Origin: Natrinema halophilum
GTDB taxonomy: Archaea; Halobacteriota; Halobacteria; Halobacteriales; Natrialbaceae
Assembly (NCBI RefSeq): GCF_013402815.2
Contig: NZ_CP058601.1
Coordinates: 2,046,001 to 2,110,000, forward strand
Length of the DNA stretch: 64,000 nt
Direction: 5' to 3'
Made by a program: the position numbers and the translations under genes. Below are positions 34,337 to 43,701 of this stretch, piece by piece (the first letter of the stretch is position 1; every line of letters begins with the position of its first letter). Below the pieces are notes generated by a model, which had not been told where the DNA came from, searched no databases, and saw only the letters and a program-made list of their open reading frames with translations.

Positions 34337-35443
34337 ATGGAGCCACGTGATCTTCGCGAAACGATGCCCGCTCTCGAATCGAGCGTCTATTGCAACTGGG
34401 GTGCCGGCGGGCCGAGCCCGCGTCGCGTCGTCGAGGCGGCCGAATCGGCGCTCGAACACCACGAGTACGAAGCACCTGCGGCCGACGGCATGTATCCCGC
34501 AGCATTCGACGCGTACGACGAGTCGCGGGCGGCTATCGCCAGCTTGCTCGGTGCATCGCCGAGCGAGATCGCGCTCACCCAGAGCACGACTGACGGGATC
34601 AATCGGGTCGCAGGCGCGTTCGACTGGACCGAAGACGACGTCGTCGTTCGGACCGATCTGGAGCATTCGGCGGGCGTCCTGCCATGGCAACGCCTCGAAC
34701 GCGAATACGGGGTCGACGTCCGGGTACTCGAGACCGAAAACGGCCGACTCGACCTCGACGAGGTGACCGCGATCGCCGGGGAAGCGACGCTGTTCTGTGT
34801 GAGTTCGCTGACGTGGACGCACGGCACCCAGTTACCGATCGCCGAAATCGTCGACGTCGCCCACGATGCCAACGCGTTGGTTCTGGTCGACGCCGTGCAA
34901 TCCCCCGGACAGGTTCCGATCGACGTTCGCGAGTGGGAGGCCGACTTCGTCGTCGGGGCTGGTCACAAGTGGCTGATCGGGCCGTTCGGCGCGGGTTTTC
35001 TCTTCGTCCGGGACAGCGTCGAACGGGACCTCGTTCCCGCGGCGATCGGCTACCGAAGCGTAACAGACGCAAACGCCGTCGATTACAGCTACGCAGCCGG
35101 GGCAAAGCGATTCGAAATCGGCACCGCGAGTCCTGCGCCGCACGCTGGACTCACGGAAGCGATCGACGCGATCGAGGAAATCGGCATCGATGCGATTCAG
35201 GGGCGGATCGAAGTCCTCACCGATCGGCTCAAAGATGGCGTGGCGGACGACCGACTGCTGAGCCCCAGGTCGTACGAATCCGGACTGGTAACGATCGACG
35301 TCGACGAACCGAACCGGGTCGTCGACCGACTCGCCGGCCAGGGGATCGTCGTCAGATCCCTTCCGAAACCGGATGCGATCCGCGCATCGATTCACGCGTT
35401 CAACGACCGGGACGACGTAGACGCGTTGCTCGAGGCGCTGTAA
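34337..35443 (+). CDS. Class V aminotransferase, cysteine-desulfurase-like
   Basis: This 368-residue fold-type I PLP enzyme has the PLP-binding Lys211 in GAGHKWLIGPFGAGFLFVR, Asp in LVLVDAVQSPGQVPIDV, and LTQSTTDGINRVAGAF for the phosphate site. Unlike SufS/NifS proteins, no catalytic Cys loop (such as RxGHHCA) is seen near the C-terminus, where the sequence reads GIVVRSLPKPDAIRASIHAFN. It therefore belongs with isopenicillin-N-epimerase-like or Cys-lyase-like members. The substrate is unknown. It diverges from nirK with a spacer of 308 bases that holds only promoter-like elements. Confidence 0.85.
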   Translation: MEPRDLRETMPALESSVYCNWGAGGPSPRRVVEAAESALEHHEYEAPAADGMYPAAFDAYDESRAAIASLLGASPSEIALTQSTTDGINRVAGAFDWTEDDVVVRTDLEHSAGVLPWQRLEREYGVDVRVLETENGRLDLDEVTAIAGEATLFCVSSLTWTHGTQLPIAEIVDVAHDANALVLVDAVQSPGQVPIDVREWEADFVVGAGHKWLIGPFGAGFLFVRDSVERDLVPAAIGYRSVTDANAVDYSYAAGAKRFEIGTASPAPHAGLTEAIDAIEEIGIDAIQGRIEVLTDRLKDGVADDRLLSPRSYESGLVTIDVDEPNRVVDRLAGQGIVVRSLPKPDAIRASIHAFNDRDDVDALLEAL

Positions 35444-35506
35444 ACGGCCTCGTTACTCGATATACCTGGAGAGCTACCAGAAAGCACCCGTTTCGTCTGA
35501 CCAGGT

Positions 35507-36436
35507 TCAATCGGCGGCCTGACGCTCTTTCAGGGCGGCACGAACGTCGCCGTACCGCTCGAATCGATCGGCACCGATGTAGTCGATGGTGTCTTGCAGA
35601 TACTGGGTGACCTGTTTACCGATCTTGCGCTGATCGTATCCCTCGAACGGCTGCTCGTCGTAAAGGGGGTCCGCCAGCAGCCGGTTTTCGACGTACTCCT
35701 CGATGCGCGGTTCGTAGACGTCCGCGACGATATCGGGTTCGGCCTCTGCGAGTTGCTGCAGGACCCAGCGCCCGTTCTCGATGTGGCGCGTTTCGTCCTG
35801 GCGGACCTTACCGATAGCCTCCTGGAAGGACTCGAGGACGACGTCTCGCCCCATCTGCTCGGCTTTCAGTTCGATCATCTGGTCGAAGGTGAGGTAACCG
35901 CCGCGGGCGAGCTGGGCCTCGATGATACCCATATAGTTCAGATAGGCTTCGCCGAGCGCGTACACGAGTTCGGTCCGGTCGCCGCTGTCGATCGCTGCCA
36001 TCAACTCGTCTGCGGTGTCGTAAAGGTCGTCAGTGCTGTACCCCTGTTCCTGGTAGCCGCCCTCTCGGAACGGTTCCGTGTCCTGCGTCTCGAAGACCTC
36101 CTCGAAGTACCGACTGAAGAGATCCGTGTGCTTGGCCTCTTCGTACACCTGCTGGGCCAGGTACATCTCCTCCTGAACGGTATCGAACGGCATCTCTTCG
36201 TTCGGCAGTGCATCCAGCGCCATCATGTACGGCGCGAGCGTCCGCGTGACGTCTTCCTCGCCGTCGTAGAACCCCGAACACGTCGCGAGAAACCGGTGCT
36301 GTTCGTCCTCGGAAAATTGTTGCCAGTCGGCGCGGTCTCCCTCGAGGTCGTAGTCGTCCGGATCCCACGTCCCCTCTCGTTTTCCTTTTCGATACAGTTC
36401 GTAGGATTTCTCGCGTTGGCTGTATTCGATTGGCAT
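35507..36436 (-). CDS. Ferritin-like di-metal oxidase, R2lox-like (ribonucleotide reductase R2 superfamily)
   Basis: The 309 residues show the di-metal carboxylate ligands Glu60, Glu100 and His103 (EEAKH), Glu173 (NYMGIIE), and Glu215 and His218 (DETRH). Val63 (three after Glu60) and Tyr168 (five before Glu173) match the Val-Tyr pair that forms the ether cross-link in R2-like ligand-binding oxidases, so I favour R2lox over a classical class I RNR beta subunit. No RNR alpha subunit gene is nearby. Its reaction in vivo is unknown. The start is the Met of MPIEYSQREK; an upstream start would add eight residues. Confidence 0.8.
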   Translation of the reverse strand: MPIEYSQREKSYELYRKGKREGTWDPDDYDLEGDRADWQQFSEDEQHRFLATCSGFYDGEEDVTRTLAPYMMALDALPNEEMPFDTVQEEMYLAQQVYEEAKHTDLFSRYFEEVFETQDTEPFREGGYQEQGYSTDDLYDTADELMAAIDSGDRTELVYALGEAYLNYMGIIEAQLARGGYLTFDQMIELKAEQMGRDVVLESFQEAIGKVRQDETRHIENGRWVLQQLAEAEPDIVADVYEPRIEEYVENRLLADPLYDEQPFEGYDQRKIGKQVTQYLQDTIDYIGADRFERYGDVRAALKERQAAD

Positions 36437-36553
36437 GCCCACACATGACGCGGTAGTCACAGATCAATATACGGAATTGTACTTCGTTTGAAATTTCTGC
36501 GCAACGACGGTCACTAATCGGCGAGAGAATGCCTGTTTCGGCCGTCTGTCCGG

Positions 36554-37054
36554 TTATTCCTCGTCGACGTCGCGCGACGCTGCGGCCTCGACCATCGTCT
36601 GGCGCTCGTCGAAGTACGCCGGCGCGTCGTTGTCCGCTTCGAACTCGATGATGCGAGCCAGCGCTTCTTGACCGTCTTCCGCTACAGACGGCAACTCTTC
36701 GGCGAGTTCGGTATACCCCGCTGCAAGGTCCTGAAAGGCCTGCATCCGGGCCTGTTTCGCCTCGACGAGGAGTTGCTTCTCCTCGAGTTCTCGTTGCAGG
36801 TCCTCGATCGCCGCGACGTCAACCTCGCTCGCACTGGGAACATCAGCCGTCGACGGGGTCTCGGTCGCCGGCACCTCGTCCGGTAGCGCCTCGAGGCGCG
36901 ACCGGACGTCGGCCATCTCCTGATCGATCTCGGCGAGCAGTTCGTCGGCTTCCTCGCTCATCGTCTCGACGTGTCCGGACAGCAGACCCGCCTGCGTTCG
37001 GCAGTACTCGACGAATTCCTCGACCGCGAGTGCGCCCGCGGCGTCGTCGCTCAT
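36554..37054 (-). CDS. Coiled-coil protein of unknown function
   Basis: The 166 residues are very acidic and mostly helical, with two likely coiled-coil segments (about 25-50 and 80-115; for example AAIEDLQRELEEKQLLVEAKQARMQAFQDLAAGYTEL) separated by a Pro/Thr/Ser-rich linker. There is no Cys, signal peptide or membrane helix. I recall similar conserved haloarchaeal proteins but no function. It is followed on the same strand by the R2lox-like gene after about 118 bases, and diverges from uvrA. Confidence 0.75.
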   Translation of the reverse strand: MSDDAAGALAVEEFVEYCRTQAGLLSGHVETMSEEADELLAEIDQEMADVRSRLEALPDEVPATETPSTADVPSASEVDVAAIEDLQRELEEKQLLVEAKQARMQAFQDLAAGYTELAEELPSVAEDGQEALARIIEFEADNDAPAYFDERQTMVEAAASRDVDEE

Positions 37055-37267
37055 ACGTCCCCCTTGGCGCTACCTGCCGAAGTGACTTTGGGCGCGCGAC
37101 GGTCACCGCTCGATAGCAACGCGTCAATCGAACCCCTGGACGAGAGAAACGGATCTCGACCATCGGACAGTGCGGGTTCGAGCCGATCCAAATCAGAATT
37201 GCTACCAAATACCACGCCATCGGTCTTTCAGACTCGTTAAGTCCCTCGGGCCATTGATGCAGATACA

Positions 37268-37324
37268 ATGAATCTGGTAACGCGTCGACAAAAGAGGCAC
37301 TCCACGATCGGGACCGAACGATGA
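37268..37324 (+). CDS. Possible 18-codon ORF coupled to uvrA
   Basis: A short basic ORF (MNLVTRRQKRHSTIGTER) starts at 37268 and its TGA overlaps the uvrA ATG (ATGA). It might be a leader peptide whose translation delivers ribosomes to uvrA. No independent evidence of expression is available. Confidence 0.3.
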   Translation: MNLVTRRQKRHSTIGTER

Positions 37325-40284
37325 GCAAGGACACCATCGAGGTGCGAGGTGCGGAGGAACACAACCTCAAGGACCTCGACGTTTCGATCCCCCGTGAAGC
37401 GTTCACCGTCGTGACCGGCCTCTCGGGGTCGGGCAAGTCCTCGCTCGCGTTCGAGACGGTCTACGCCGAAGGGCAGCGCCGGTACATCGAGAGTCTCTCG
37501 GCGTACGCCCGGAACTTCCTGGGCCAGATGGACAAACCCCAGGTAGAGACGGTCGAAGGCCTTTCGCCGGCGATTTCGATCGACCAGAAAAACGCCGCGA
37601 ACAACCCCCGCTCGACCGTCGGAACGGTCACGGAACTGCACGACTATCTGCGACTGCTCTACGCCCGCGTCGGGACGCCCCACTGCCCCGAGTGCGGTCG
37701 CGAGGTCGGCGAGCAGTCGGCCCAGAACATGGTCGAGCGCATTCTCGAACTCCCCGAAGGAACGAAAGCGAAACTCGCCGCACCGGTCGTCCGCGACCAG
37801 AAAGGCGCGTTCGAGGACCTCTTCGAGGAACTCGTCTCGGAAGGGTACGCCCGTGTCGAGATCGACGGCGAGGAACACGACCTCACGCTCGACGATCCTG
37901 ACTTAGACGAGAACTTCGATCACACGATCGACGTGATCGTCGACCGCGTGAAAGTCTCCGTCGAAGATCGACCACGAATCATCGACAGCGTCGAGACCGC
38001 ACTCGAGGAGGCCGACGGCGTCATGAAGGTCATCCTTCCGGACGCGTCGGCAGACGTCGCCGCCGATCTCGGCGAAGAGGCCCGCCAGACGGGCGCACTC
38101 GGCGACGAGACCGAAGACGACGACCGATTCGTCGTCGAGTTCTCGAAGGATCTGGCCTGTACCCACTGCGGGATCGACGTTCCGGAGATCGAGACCCGCT
38201 CGTTCTCCTTCAACTCGCCCCACGGCGCGTGTCCCGAGTGTGAGGGCCTTGGCGAGACCAAAGAGATCGACGAGAACCTCGTCCTGCAAGACGAGTCCAA
38301 GCCGCTCAAGCACGTCTTCGAACCCTGGAGCTACAACCGCTCGTACTACAGGACGCGACTCGACGCCGTCGCGGAGCACTTCGACGTCTCACTGTCGACG
38401 CCGTTCGAGGACCTCGACGCGGACGTCAAGCAGGCATTCCTCTACGGAACGGACGGCCAGGTGCTATTCGAGCGACACACCAAAAACGGAACCCGCCGAA
38501 AACGAAAGCGCTTCGAGGGCGTCATTCCGAACCTCGAGCGGCGGTACGTAGAGACCGACTCGGACTCGACCCGGGATCACATCGATGACTACATGTCGGT
38601 CACCGAGTGCCCGGCCTGCGACGGCACTCGCCTCAAACCCGCAAGTCGCGCCGTGCTGGTCGACGAAACCGCCATCACGGAGATCAACGCGATGAGCATT
38701 GGTGATGCGCTCGTCCACTTCGAATCGCTGGAGGCGGACCTCACCGAGCGCGAGAAGGTCATCGCCGAGGAGATCCTCAAAGAAATCCGTGCCCGCCTCG
38801 GCTTTATGTGCGAGGTCGGCCTCGAATACCTCACGCTCGACCGCGAGGCCTCGACACTCTCCGGCGGGGAGAGCCAGCGCATTCGACTGGCCACGCAGAT
38901 CGGCTCCGGCCTCGTCGGCGTGCTGTACGTCCTCGACGAGCCCTCGATCGGACTCCACCAGCGGGACAACGACCGGCTGCTGGATACCCTGGAGGAACTG
39001 CGCGATCTGGGGAACACCCTGCTGGTCGTCGAACACGACGAGGAGACGATGCGACGGGCGGACAACGTCATCGACATGGGCCCCGGCCCGGGCAAGCGCG
39101 GCGGCGAAGTCGTCGTCAACGGACCCGTAGAAGAGGTCAAAGCGACCGAGGGATCGGTGACGGGAGACTACCTCTCCGGGCGGCGCCAGATCCCGGTGCC
39201 CGACGAGCGACGGGACCCCGACGGTGCGCTGACGATCCGCGGCGCGCGCCAGCACAATCTGAAGGACCTCGACGTCGATATCCCGCTTGGGTGCTTTACG
39301 GCGATCACGGGCGTTTCGGGATCCGGGAAATCCACACTCATGCACGAGGTCCTCTACAAGGGACTCGCTCGCCGCATGAACGACAACACGTCGGTCATTC
39401 CGGGCGACCACGACGCCCTCGAGGGGCTCGAAGAGATCGAAACGGTTCGGCTGATCGACCAGTCGCCGATCGGTCGCACGCCCCGGTCGAATCCGGCAAC
39501 CTACACCAACGTCTTCGATTACATCCGCGAACTGTTCGCACAGACGAAGCTCTCGAAACAGCGCGGATACGAGAAGGGCCGCTTCTCGTTCAACGTCAAG
39601 GGCGGTCGCTGCGAGGAGTGTGGCGGACAGGGTACCGTCAAGATCGAGATGAACTTCCTCTCCGACGTGTACGTCCCCTGCGAGGAGTGCGACGGCGCAC
39701 GATACAACGACGCCACGCTCGACGTTACCTACAAGGGCAAAACCATCGCCGACATCCTCGAGATGTCGGTCGAAGAGGCCTACGATTTCTTCGAATCCTC
39801 GAGCCAGATCCGACGCCGCCTGAAACTGCTGAAAGACGTCGGTCTCGACTACATGAAACTCGGCCAGCCGTCCACGACGCTCTCGGGCGGGGAAGCCCAG
39901 CGCATCAAACTCGCCGAGGAACTCGGTAAGAAAGATTCGGGGGAGACGCTCTACCTGCTCGACGAACCGACCACAGGCCTCCACTCGGCGGACGAGCGAA
40001 AACTCATTGACGTCCTTCATCGACTGACCGACAACGGCAACACCATCGCCGTCATCGAACACGAACTCGACCTCGTAAAGAACGCAGATCACATCATCGA
40101 TCTCGGCCCGGAGGGCGGCGAGAACGGCGGCGAAATCGTCGCCACCGGCACGCCCGAGGACGTGGCGCGACTCGAGGACTCCCACACCGGTCGCTACCTT
40201 CGCGACCTGCTCCCGAAAATCGACCTCGAGGGGCCACGTGGCGACCGCGTCGAACCCGTGACGGCGCCGATGGACGACGACTGA
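37321..40284 (+). CDS. uvrA: Excinuclease ABC subunit A
   Basis: The 987 residues carry two ABC ATPase units. Walker A loops are GLSGSGKS (33-40) and GVSGSGKST (664-672). ABC signatures LSGGESQRI and LSGGEAQRI are each followed by LDEPSIGLH and LDEPTTGLH. Zinc modules with paired CxxC motifs occur around residues 280-310 (CTHCG, CPECEG) and 760-790 (CEECGGQ, CEECDG). UvrA dimers find bulky lesions and load UvrB in nucleotide excision repair; haloarchaea have the bacterial uvrABC system. uvrB and uvrC are not in this window. An 18-codon ORF overlaps the start. Confidence 0.98.
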   Translation: MSKDTIEVRGAEEHNLKDLDVSIPREAFTVVTGLSGSGKSSLAFETVYAEGQRRYIESLSAYARNFLGQMDKPQVETVEGLSPAISIDQKNAANNPRSTVGTVTELHDYLRLLYARVGTPHCPECGREVGEQSAQNMVERILELPEGTKAKLAAPVVRDQKGAFEDLFEELVSEGYARVEIDGEEHDLTLDDPDLDENFDHTIDVIVDRVKVSVEDRPRIIDSVETALEEADGVMKVILPDASADVAADLGEEARQTGALGDETEDDDRFVVEFSKDLACTHCGIDVPEIETRSFSFNSPHGACPECEGLGETKEIDENLVLQDESKPLKHVFEPWSYNRSYYRTRLDAVAEHFDVSLSTPFEDLDADVKQAFLYGTDGQVLFERHTKNGTRRKRKRFEGVIPNLERRYVETDSDSTRDHIDDYMSVTECPACDGTRLKPASRAVLVDETAITEINAMSIGDALVHFESLEADLTEREKVIAEEILKEIRARLGFMCEVGLEYLTLDREASTLSGGESQRIRLATQIGSGLVGVLYVLDEPSIGLHQRDNDRLLDTLEELRDLGNTLLVVEHDEETMRRADNVIDMGPGPGKRGGEVVVNGPVEEVKATEGSVTGDYLSGRRQIPVPDERRDPDGALTIRGARQHNLKDLDVDIPLGCFTAITGVSGSGKSTLMHEVLYKGLARRMNDNTSVIPGDHDALEGLEEIETVRLIDQSPIGRTPRSNPATYTNVFDYIRELFAQTKLSKQRGYEKGRFSFNVKGGRCEECGGQGTVKIEMNFLSDVYVPCEECDGARYNDATLDVTYKGKTIADILEMSVEEAYDFFESSSQIRRRLKLLKDVGLDYMKLGQPSTTLSGGEAQRIKLAEELGKKDSGETLYLLDEPTTGLHSADERKLIDVLHRLTDNGNTIAVIEHELDLVKNADHIIDLGPEGGENGGEIVATGTPEDVARLEDSHTGRYLRDLLPKIDLEGPRGDRVEPVTAPMDDD

Positions 40285-40399
40285 ATGATATCGTAACGAC
40301 GACGTAGCATTCGACGATCCCCGCGCGAACGACGGTCGGCACGGCCGACCGGACGCAAGTGGGACTACACCCAAGGAGTCTCGTGGCCAACGAATACGT

Positions 40400-40792
40400 A
40401 TGCCCGACGATCGGAACGCGTCCGAGGAACCGACGCCGATCGAGGAGGATCCGACGGATTCGTTCGACCTCGCACACCCCGAGCGGGTTCAGGTTGGCGT
40501 CACGCGGGGGGAGACCGACCTCGAGATGGGACCGCCGCGGGATTACCCGGACCGAGCCGACGTCTCGGTGCGGCCAGAGTCCGACGAGGGCCACCGCGTG
40601 ATCGTGAGCGTCGATGCGATGGCGGGCGACCACGGAACGGGACACGCGGACGTGGCACTGACGCCCGCGGAGGCTCGCGCGTTGCGGGATCAGCTCGACG
40701 AAACGGTCCGGTGGATGACCGAGGACGGTCGCGAGGGGGCCACAGAGTCCGCTCGCGATACTGACGGCGAACCAGATCACGACGGACACTGA
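40400..40792 (+). CDS. Acidic hypothetical protein
   Basis: The 130 residues are Asp/Glu-rich. The central part (PDRADVSVRPESDEGHRVIVSVDAMAGDHGTGHADVALTPAEARALRDQLDETVRWMTED) looks folded: two beta strands followed by a helix, ending in a low-complexity tail. The ALTPAEARALRDQLDE motif is common in small haloarchaeal proteins. No function is known. It is 115 bases downstream of uvrA and may be a separate unit. Confidence 0.6.
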   Translation: MPDDRNASEEPTPIEEDPTDSFDLAHPERVQVGVTRGETDLEMGPPRDYPDRADVSVRPESDEGHRVIVSVDAMAGDHGTGHADVALTPAEARALRDQLDETVRWMTEDGREGATESARDTDGEPDHDGH

Positions 40793-40851
40793 CCGGGGCA
40801 CCGACGACGCTACTCGAAGAAACGAAATTGGCGAAAACCGGATCGAACCCG

Positions 40852-41259
40852 CTATTCGGCGGGACTCGGTCGCTGTACGCGTGAAAGGTATCCCGCCAGA
40901 TCCGATGTCGTGATCATCCCGATGACGCCTTCCTCGTCGTCGACGACGGGGATGTGATGGAAATCGTGTTCGACCATCGTGTCGGCGGCGTCGCGGATGC
41001 GATCCTGTGCCGTGGTCGTTACGACGTCGGAACTCATATACGTCGAAACCGGCGTCTGATCTTTCGGCTGCCGTTCGGAGACGATTCGGACGAAATCCGT
41101 CGTCGTCAGGATACCCTCGAGTCGGTTGTGGTCGTCGACGACGACGACCGAACCGATCCCGTTTTCGAGCATCACCTGTGCAGCGTCTTCGACGAGTGTG
41201 TCCGGCGTCACCGTGTGCAAAGACGTGGACATGACTCGAGCGACGAAAATATCCTCCAT
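40852..41259 (-). CDS. CBS-domain pair protein
   Basis: The 135 residues are two CBS motifs in tandem (ARVMSTSLHTVTPDTLVEDAAQVMLENGIGSVVVVDD and VSTYMSSDVVTTTAQDRIRDAADTMVEHDFHHIPVVDDEEGVIGMITTSDLAGYL). Such Bateman modules bind adenosine nucleotides or other charged ligands and sense energy status; the partner is unknown. The gene diverges from the helicase-nuclease operon. Confidence 0.93.
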   Translation of the reverse strand: MEDIFVARVMSTSLHTVTPDTLVEDAAQVMLENGIGSVVVVDDHNRLEGILTTTDFVRIVSERQPKDQTPVSTYMSSDVVTTTAQDRIRDAADTMVEHDFHHIPVVDDEEGVIGMITTSDLAGYLSRVQRPSPAE

Positions 41260-41344
41260 ACAGATGGATACTCGTTAAACACTATAAGGATTATCGGACT
41301 CGGTCAAGTGGGCCGGGGACGGGGCGGGGCGCGGTGTACCCATC

Positions 41345-41352
41345 TTTAAATA
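41345..41352 (+). promoter_or_regulatory. TATA element of the helicase-nuclease operon
   Basis: tttaaata lies 34 bases before the ATG at 41386. This fits an archaeal TATA box about 25 bases before transcription start and supports that ATG over the in-frame TTG (41353) and GTG (41371). Confidence 0.5.
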
Positions 41353-41385
41353 TTGACTCCGCAATACTCGGTGACAGATCGATCG

Positions 41386-43701
41386 ATGGCGACACCGCCG
41401 CCGGAACTCGAGGGAACGTGCAAGCTCCTCTCCGAGCCCGCACAGAGTAGCGATCTGTTCGCGACGATTACGACAGAGTACGCCGATCTCGCGGACGAAT
41501 ACGGGGCCCGAAACGTCCTGGTCCTGAAACGGCATCCGGCGGGGATCGAATCGGTGACCGCAGCGCTGGCCGACGCGGACGCCGGCCGATCTAACGGCCG
41601 GCCGCGCTCGCCCCGTATCGAGTCACTTCCGGAACACGCCTCGAAAGTCATCGAGGAGTACGACCCGACGCTGTCCCGACTCGAGTACGAAGAACGGATC
41701 GAGCTCGTTTCGATGGTGATCGACGGAGCGAGTCGGTCGGTACCGGACTACCTCGAGCGTGCGGCCGCCCACGAGAGTTTCGCACGCGACGTCGGGCAAT
41801 TACTGCTCGAGGCGACCCGCCAGCGAATTCGTCTCGACGACCTCGATGACCCCCACGACTGTCTGGCGTTTCTGTACGCGATGAACGACCGCTTCCACGC
41901 AGAACTCGACGACCGGGGGTACGTCGAACGGGCGGACGTGATCCCACAGGCCGTCGAGTTACTCGAGGCGGACGTAGATGAGTTGCGAAGCCGTATCACC
42001 GCCTCGTTCGACGCCGTTCTCGCCATCGAGTTCGAGGAGTACCGCCGCCTCGATCGGCGATTTCTTTCGACACTGACCGACGACGCCGCGCTCGTCTGTC
42101 TCGGCGAGCGCAACGCAAGCGTCGAACGGACGCGAGTCGAGCCCGGTGACGTCACGGCGATGGCGAACGCGGCCGGTCTCGATGTCGAGTCGCTCGACCC
42201 CGGCAAGGGCCATCGCGGCGACGGCGATCCACCGCACCGGGCGATTACGCGTCTTCTCGCAACGGGCGAGTCACCGAGTCGGACCGGAGGCGCCGACCGT
42301 GCGGGAGAAGCCGAGGCTGAAGACGCCGAGGTCGGGGACGGGGCCACTTCATCCGACGGAGGCTCGACGGCTGTCGGTCCGATCGGACGCGCTAACCGCA
42401 TACACACCCGAACCAGCCGCGAACATGTCCGAGCCGTCGCGACCGAGATACAGTCGCTTCGCGACCGCCACGGCTGGTCGTTCGACGAGTTTGCCGTCGC
42501 CGTCCCCCGGATCGAGCGAGTTCCCGAGACCAGACGACGGTTCCGGGATGCCGGCGTGCCGACAGCCACGATCGGTACCCCCTCACTCGCCGAAGACCCC
42601 GCGGTGAACGAACTCTACGCAGTCGTCACGCTTCAGTGCGAACGCGAGAACGAGGAAGTGGACGACTGGAATGCCCGAACAGACCCCGACGACCCCACAG
42701 GCGACGCGAGCGGGCCGCGAAACGATTCGTTGGATCGACTTCGTGCTCGGGTGCCGGGGTTCTCGCCGGCCCTGCTCGCGAACACCGCCGGCTCGAGCAT
42801 CCGACGCTCGCTCGAACGCTGGACCCACCGAACGGATCTAAAAGGCCGGATCGCTCGCGAGGAGGACTGGGTCGACGCTCGCGAGCAGTACGAGGGTATC
42901 CGTCGGGTGCTTGAAATCGCACAGTTCGCGGAAGAGACCGACCTCGTCGGCCCGGACTGGCGCGGGCTGCGCCGAATGCTCCGACGGACGATTCGGTACG
43001 ACGCGCCGTACGTCCACGCGGTCGAGACGCGACCCCCTACCGGCGGCGTCACGGTCTGTGCCGTCGACGACCTGAAGTACGATTCGCGGAACGCGGTTTT
43101 CCTGCTCGACCTGATCGACGAAACCTATCCGGGCGAGCAGTTTCTCACCCAGCTCTTTCCGACGGCGTGGCTCCGGGAGATGTCGGCCTATCCCGCGGTT
43201 ACCGACCCGTCCCTTCAGGCGATCGCCGACACGTTCGACACCGTCGAGACGACCGGCGTCGGCGATCCGTTCGAAACGTACCACGCTCATCGATCCCGTC
43301 GACGGCTCGCGCTCGGGTCCCGCGCGGCCGAGCGCGTCCTCTACTGTTGTTCGTACGAACGCGGCGCAGGCGGCTTACGTCGAACTCACGACGAGTCTCG
43401 CTACCTGAAACTGATCGAGTCGACACCGGGACTCGCCCTCGAGGACGTAGACGTTCGCGCCGACGCGGCGATTCACGGCGAACCGAACGCGATCGAGGCG
43501 CTGCTCGACCAGCCCCGCGGCGAACTCGAGCGGGTGCTTCGAGAGGCGAGCACGGGCGGTGAGGCCGACCTCGGCGAGACGGAAGCGCTGTTCGAGGAAA
43601 TCGCGGTCGTCCTCGAGGACGGAGACGTAGACGACGAACTCGCGGAGGCGGTCCGCTCGCAGTTCGAGTTCGCCGCGGGTACGGTGGTCCGTGATGACTG
43701 A
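41386..43701 (+). CDS. AddB-like helicase-fold protein without ATPase motif
   Basis: The 771 residues have no Walker A loop. Several blocks resemble the inactive helicase half of AddB/RecC proteins: an early VLVLKRHPAG, LEYEERIELVSMVI, the EFEEYRRLDRRFLSTLTDDAALVCLGE region where Walker B would sit, and late TGGVTVCAVDDLKYDSRNAVFLLDLIDETYPG and LGSRAAERVLYCCSYERGAGG, which parallel the motif V-VI region of UvrD-like enzymes. A low-complexity acidic insert lies around residues 310-340. Its stop overlaps the next start by 8 bases. The AddB assignment is inference from layout and weak motifs. Confidence 0.7.
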   Translation: MATPPPELEGTCKLLSEPAQSSDLFATITTEYADLADEYGARNVLVLKRHPAGIESVTAALADADAGRSNGRPRSPRIESLPEHASKVIEEYDPTLSRLEYEERIELVSMVIDGASRSVPDYLERAAAHESFARDVGQLLLEATRQRIRLDDLDDPHDCLAFLYAMNDRFHAELDDRGYVERADVIPQAVELLEADVDELRSRITASFDAVLAIEFEEYRRLDRRFLSTLTDDAALVCLGERNASVERTRVEPGDVTAMANAAGLDVESLDPGKGHRGDGDPPHRAITRLLATGESPSRTGGADRAGEAEAEDAEVGDGATSSDGGSTAVGPIGRANRIHTRTSREHVRAVATEIQSLRDRHGWSFDEFAVAVPRIERVPETRRRFRDAGVPTATIGTPSLAEDPAVNELYAVVTLQCERENEEVDDWNARTDPDDPTGDASGPRNDSLDRLRARVPGFSPALLANTAGSSIRRSLERWTHRTDLKGRIAREEDWVDAREQYEGIRRVLEIAQFAEETDLVGPDWRGLRRMLRRTIRYDAPYVHAVETRPPTGGVTVCAVDDLKYDSRNAVFLLDLIDETYPGEQFLTQLFPTAWLREMSAYPAVTDPSLQAIADTFDTVETTGVGDPFETYHAHRSRRRLALGSRAAERVLYCCSYERGAGGLRRTHDESRYLKLIESTPGLALEDVDVRADAAIHGEPNAIEALLDQPRGELERVLREASTGGEADLGETEALFEEIAVVLEDGDVDDELAEAVRSQFEFAAGTVVRDD

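Noticed and set aside
34337-35443. SufS cysteine desulfurase
   Set aside because: No catalytic cysteine loop is seen, and no suf genes are adjacent.
37160-37200. tRNA-like GGGTTCGAGCC sequence
   Set aside because: The flanking bases do not form a T stem and no cloverleaf can be drawn. I found no tRNA gene anywhere in the window.
38464-40374. Long antisense reading frame of 636 residues
   Set aside because: It lies opposite uvrA, has no recognisable domain, and arises from the third-position G/C bias of the real gene. The same holds for frames opposite the BCCT gene, thrS and the helicase gene.
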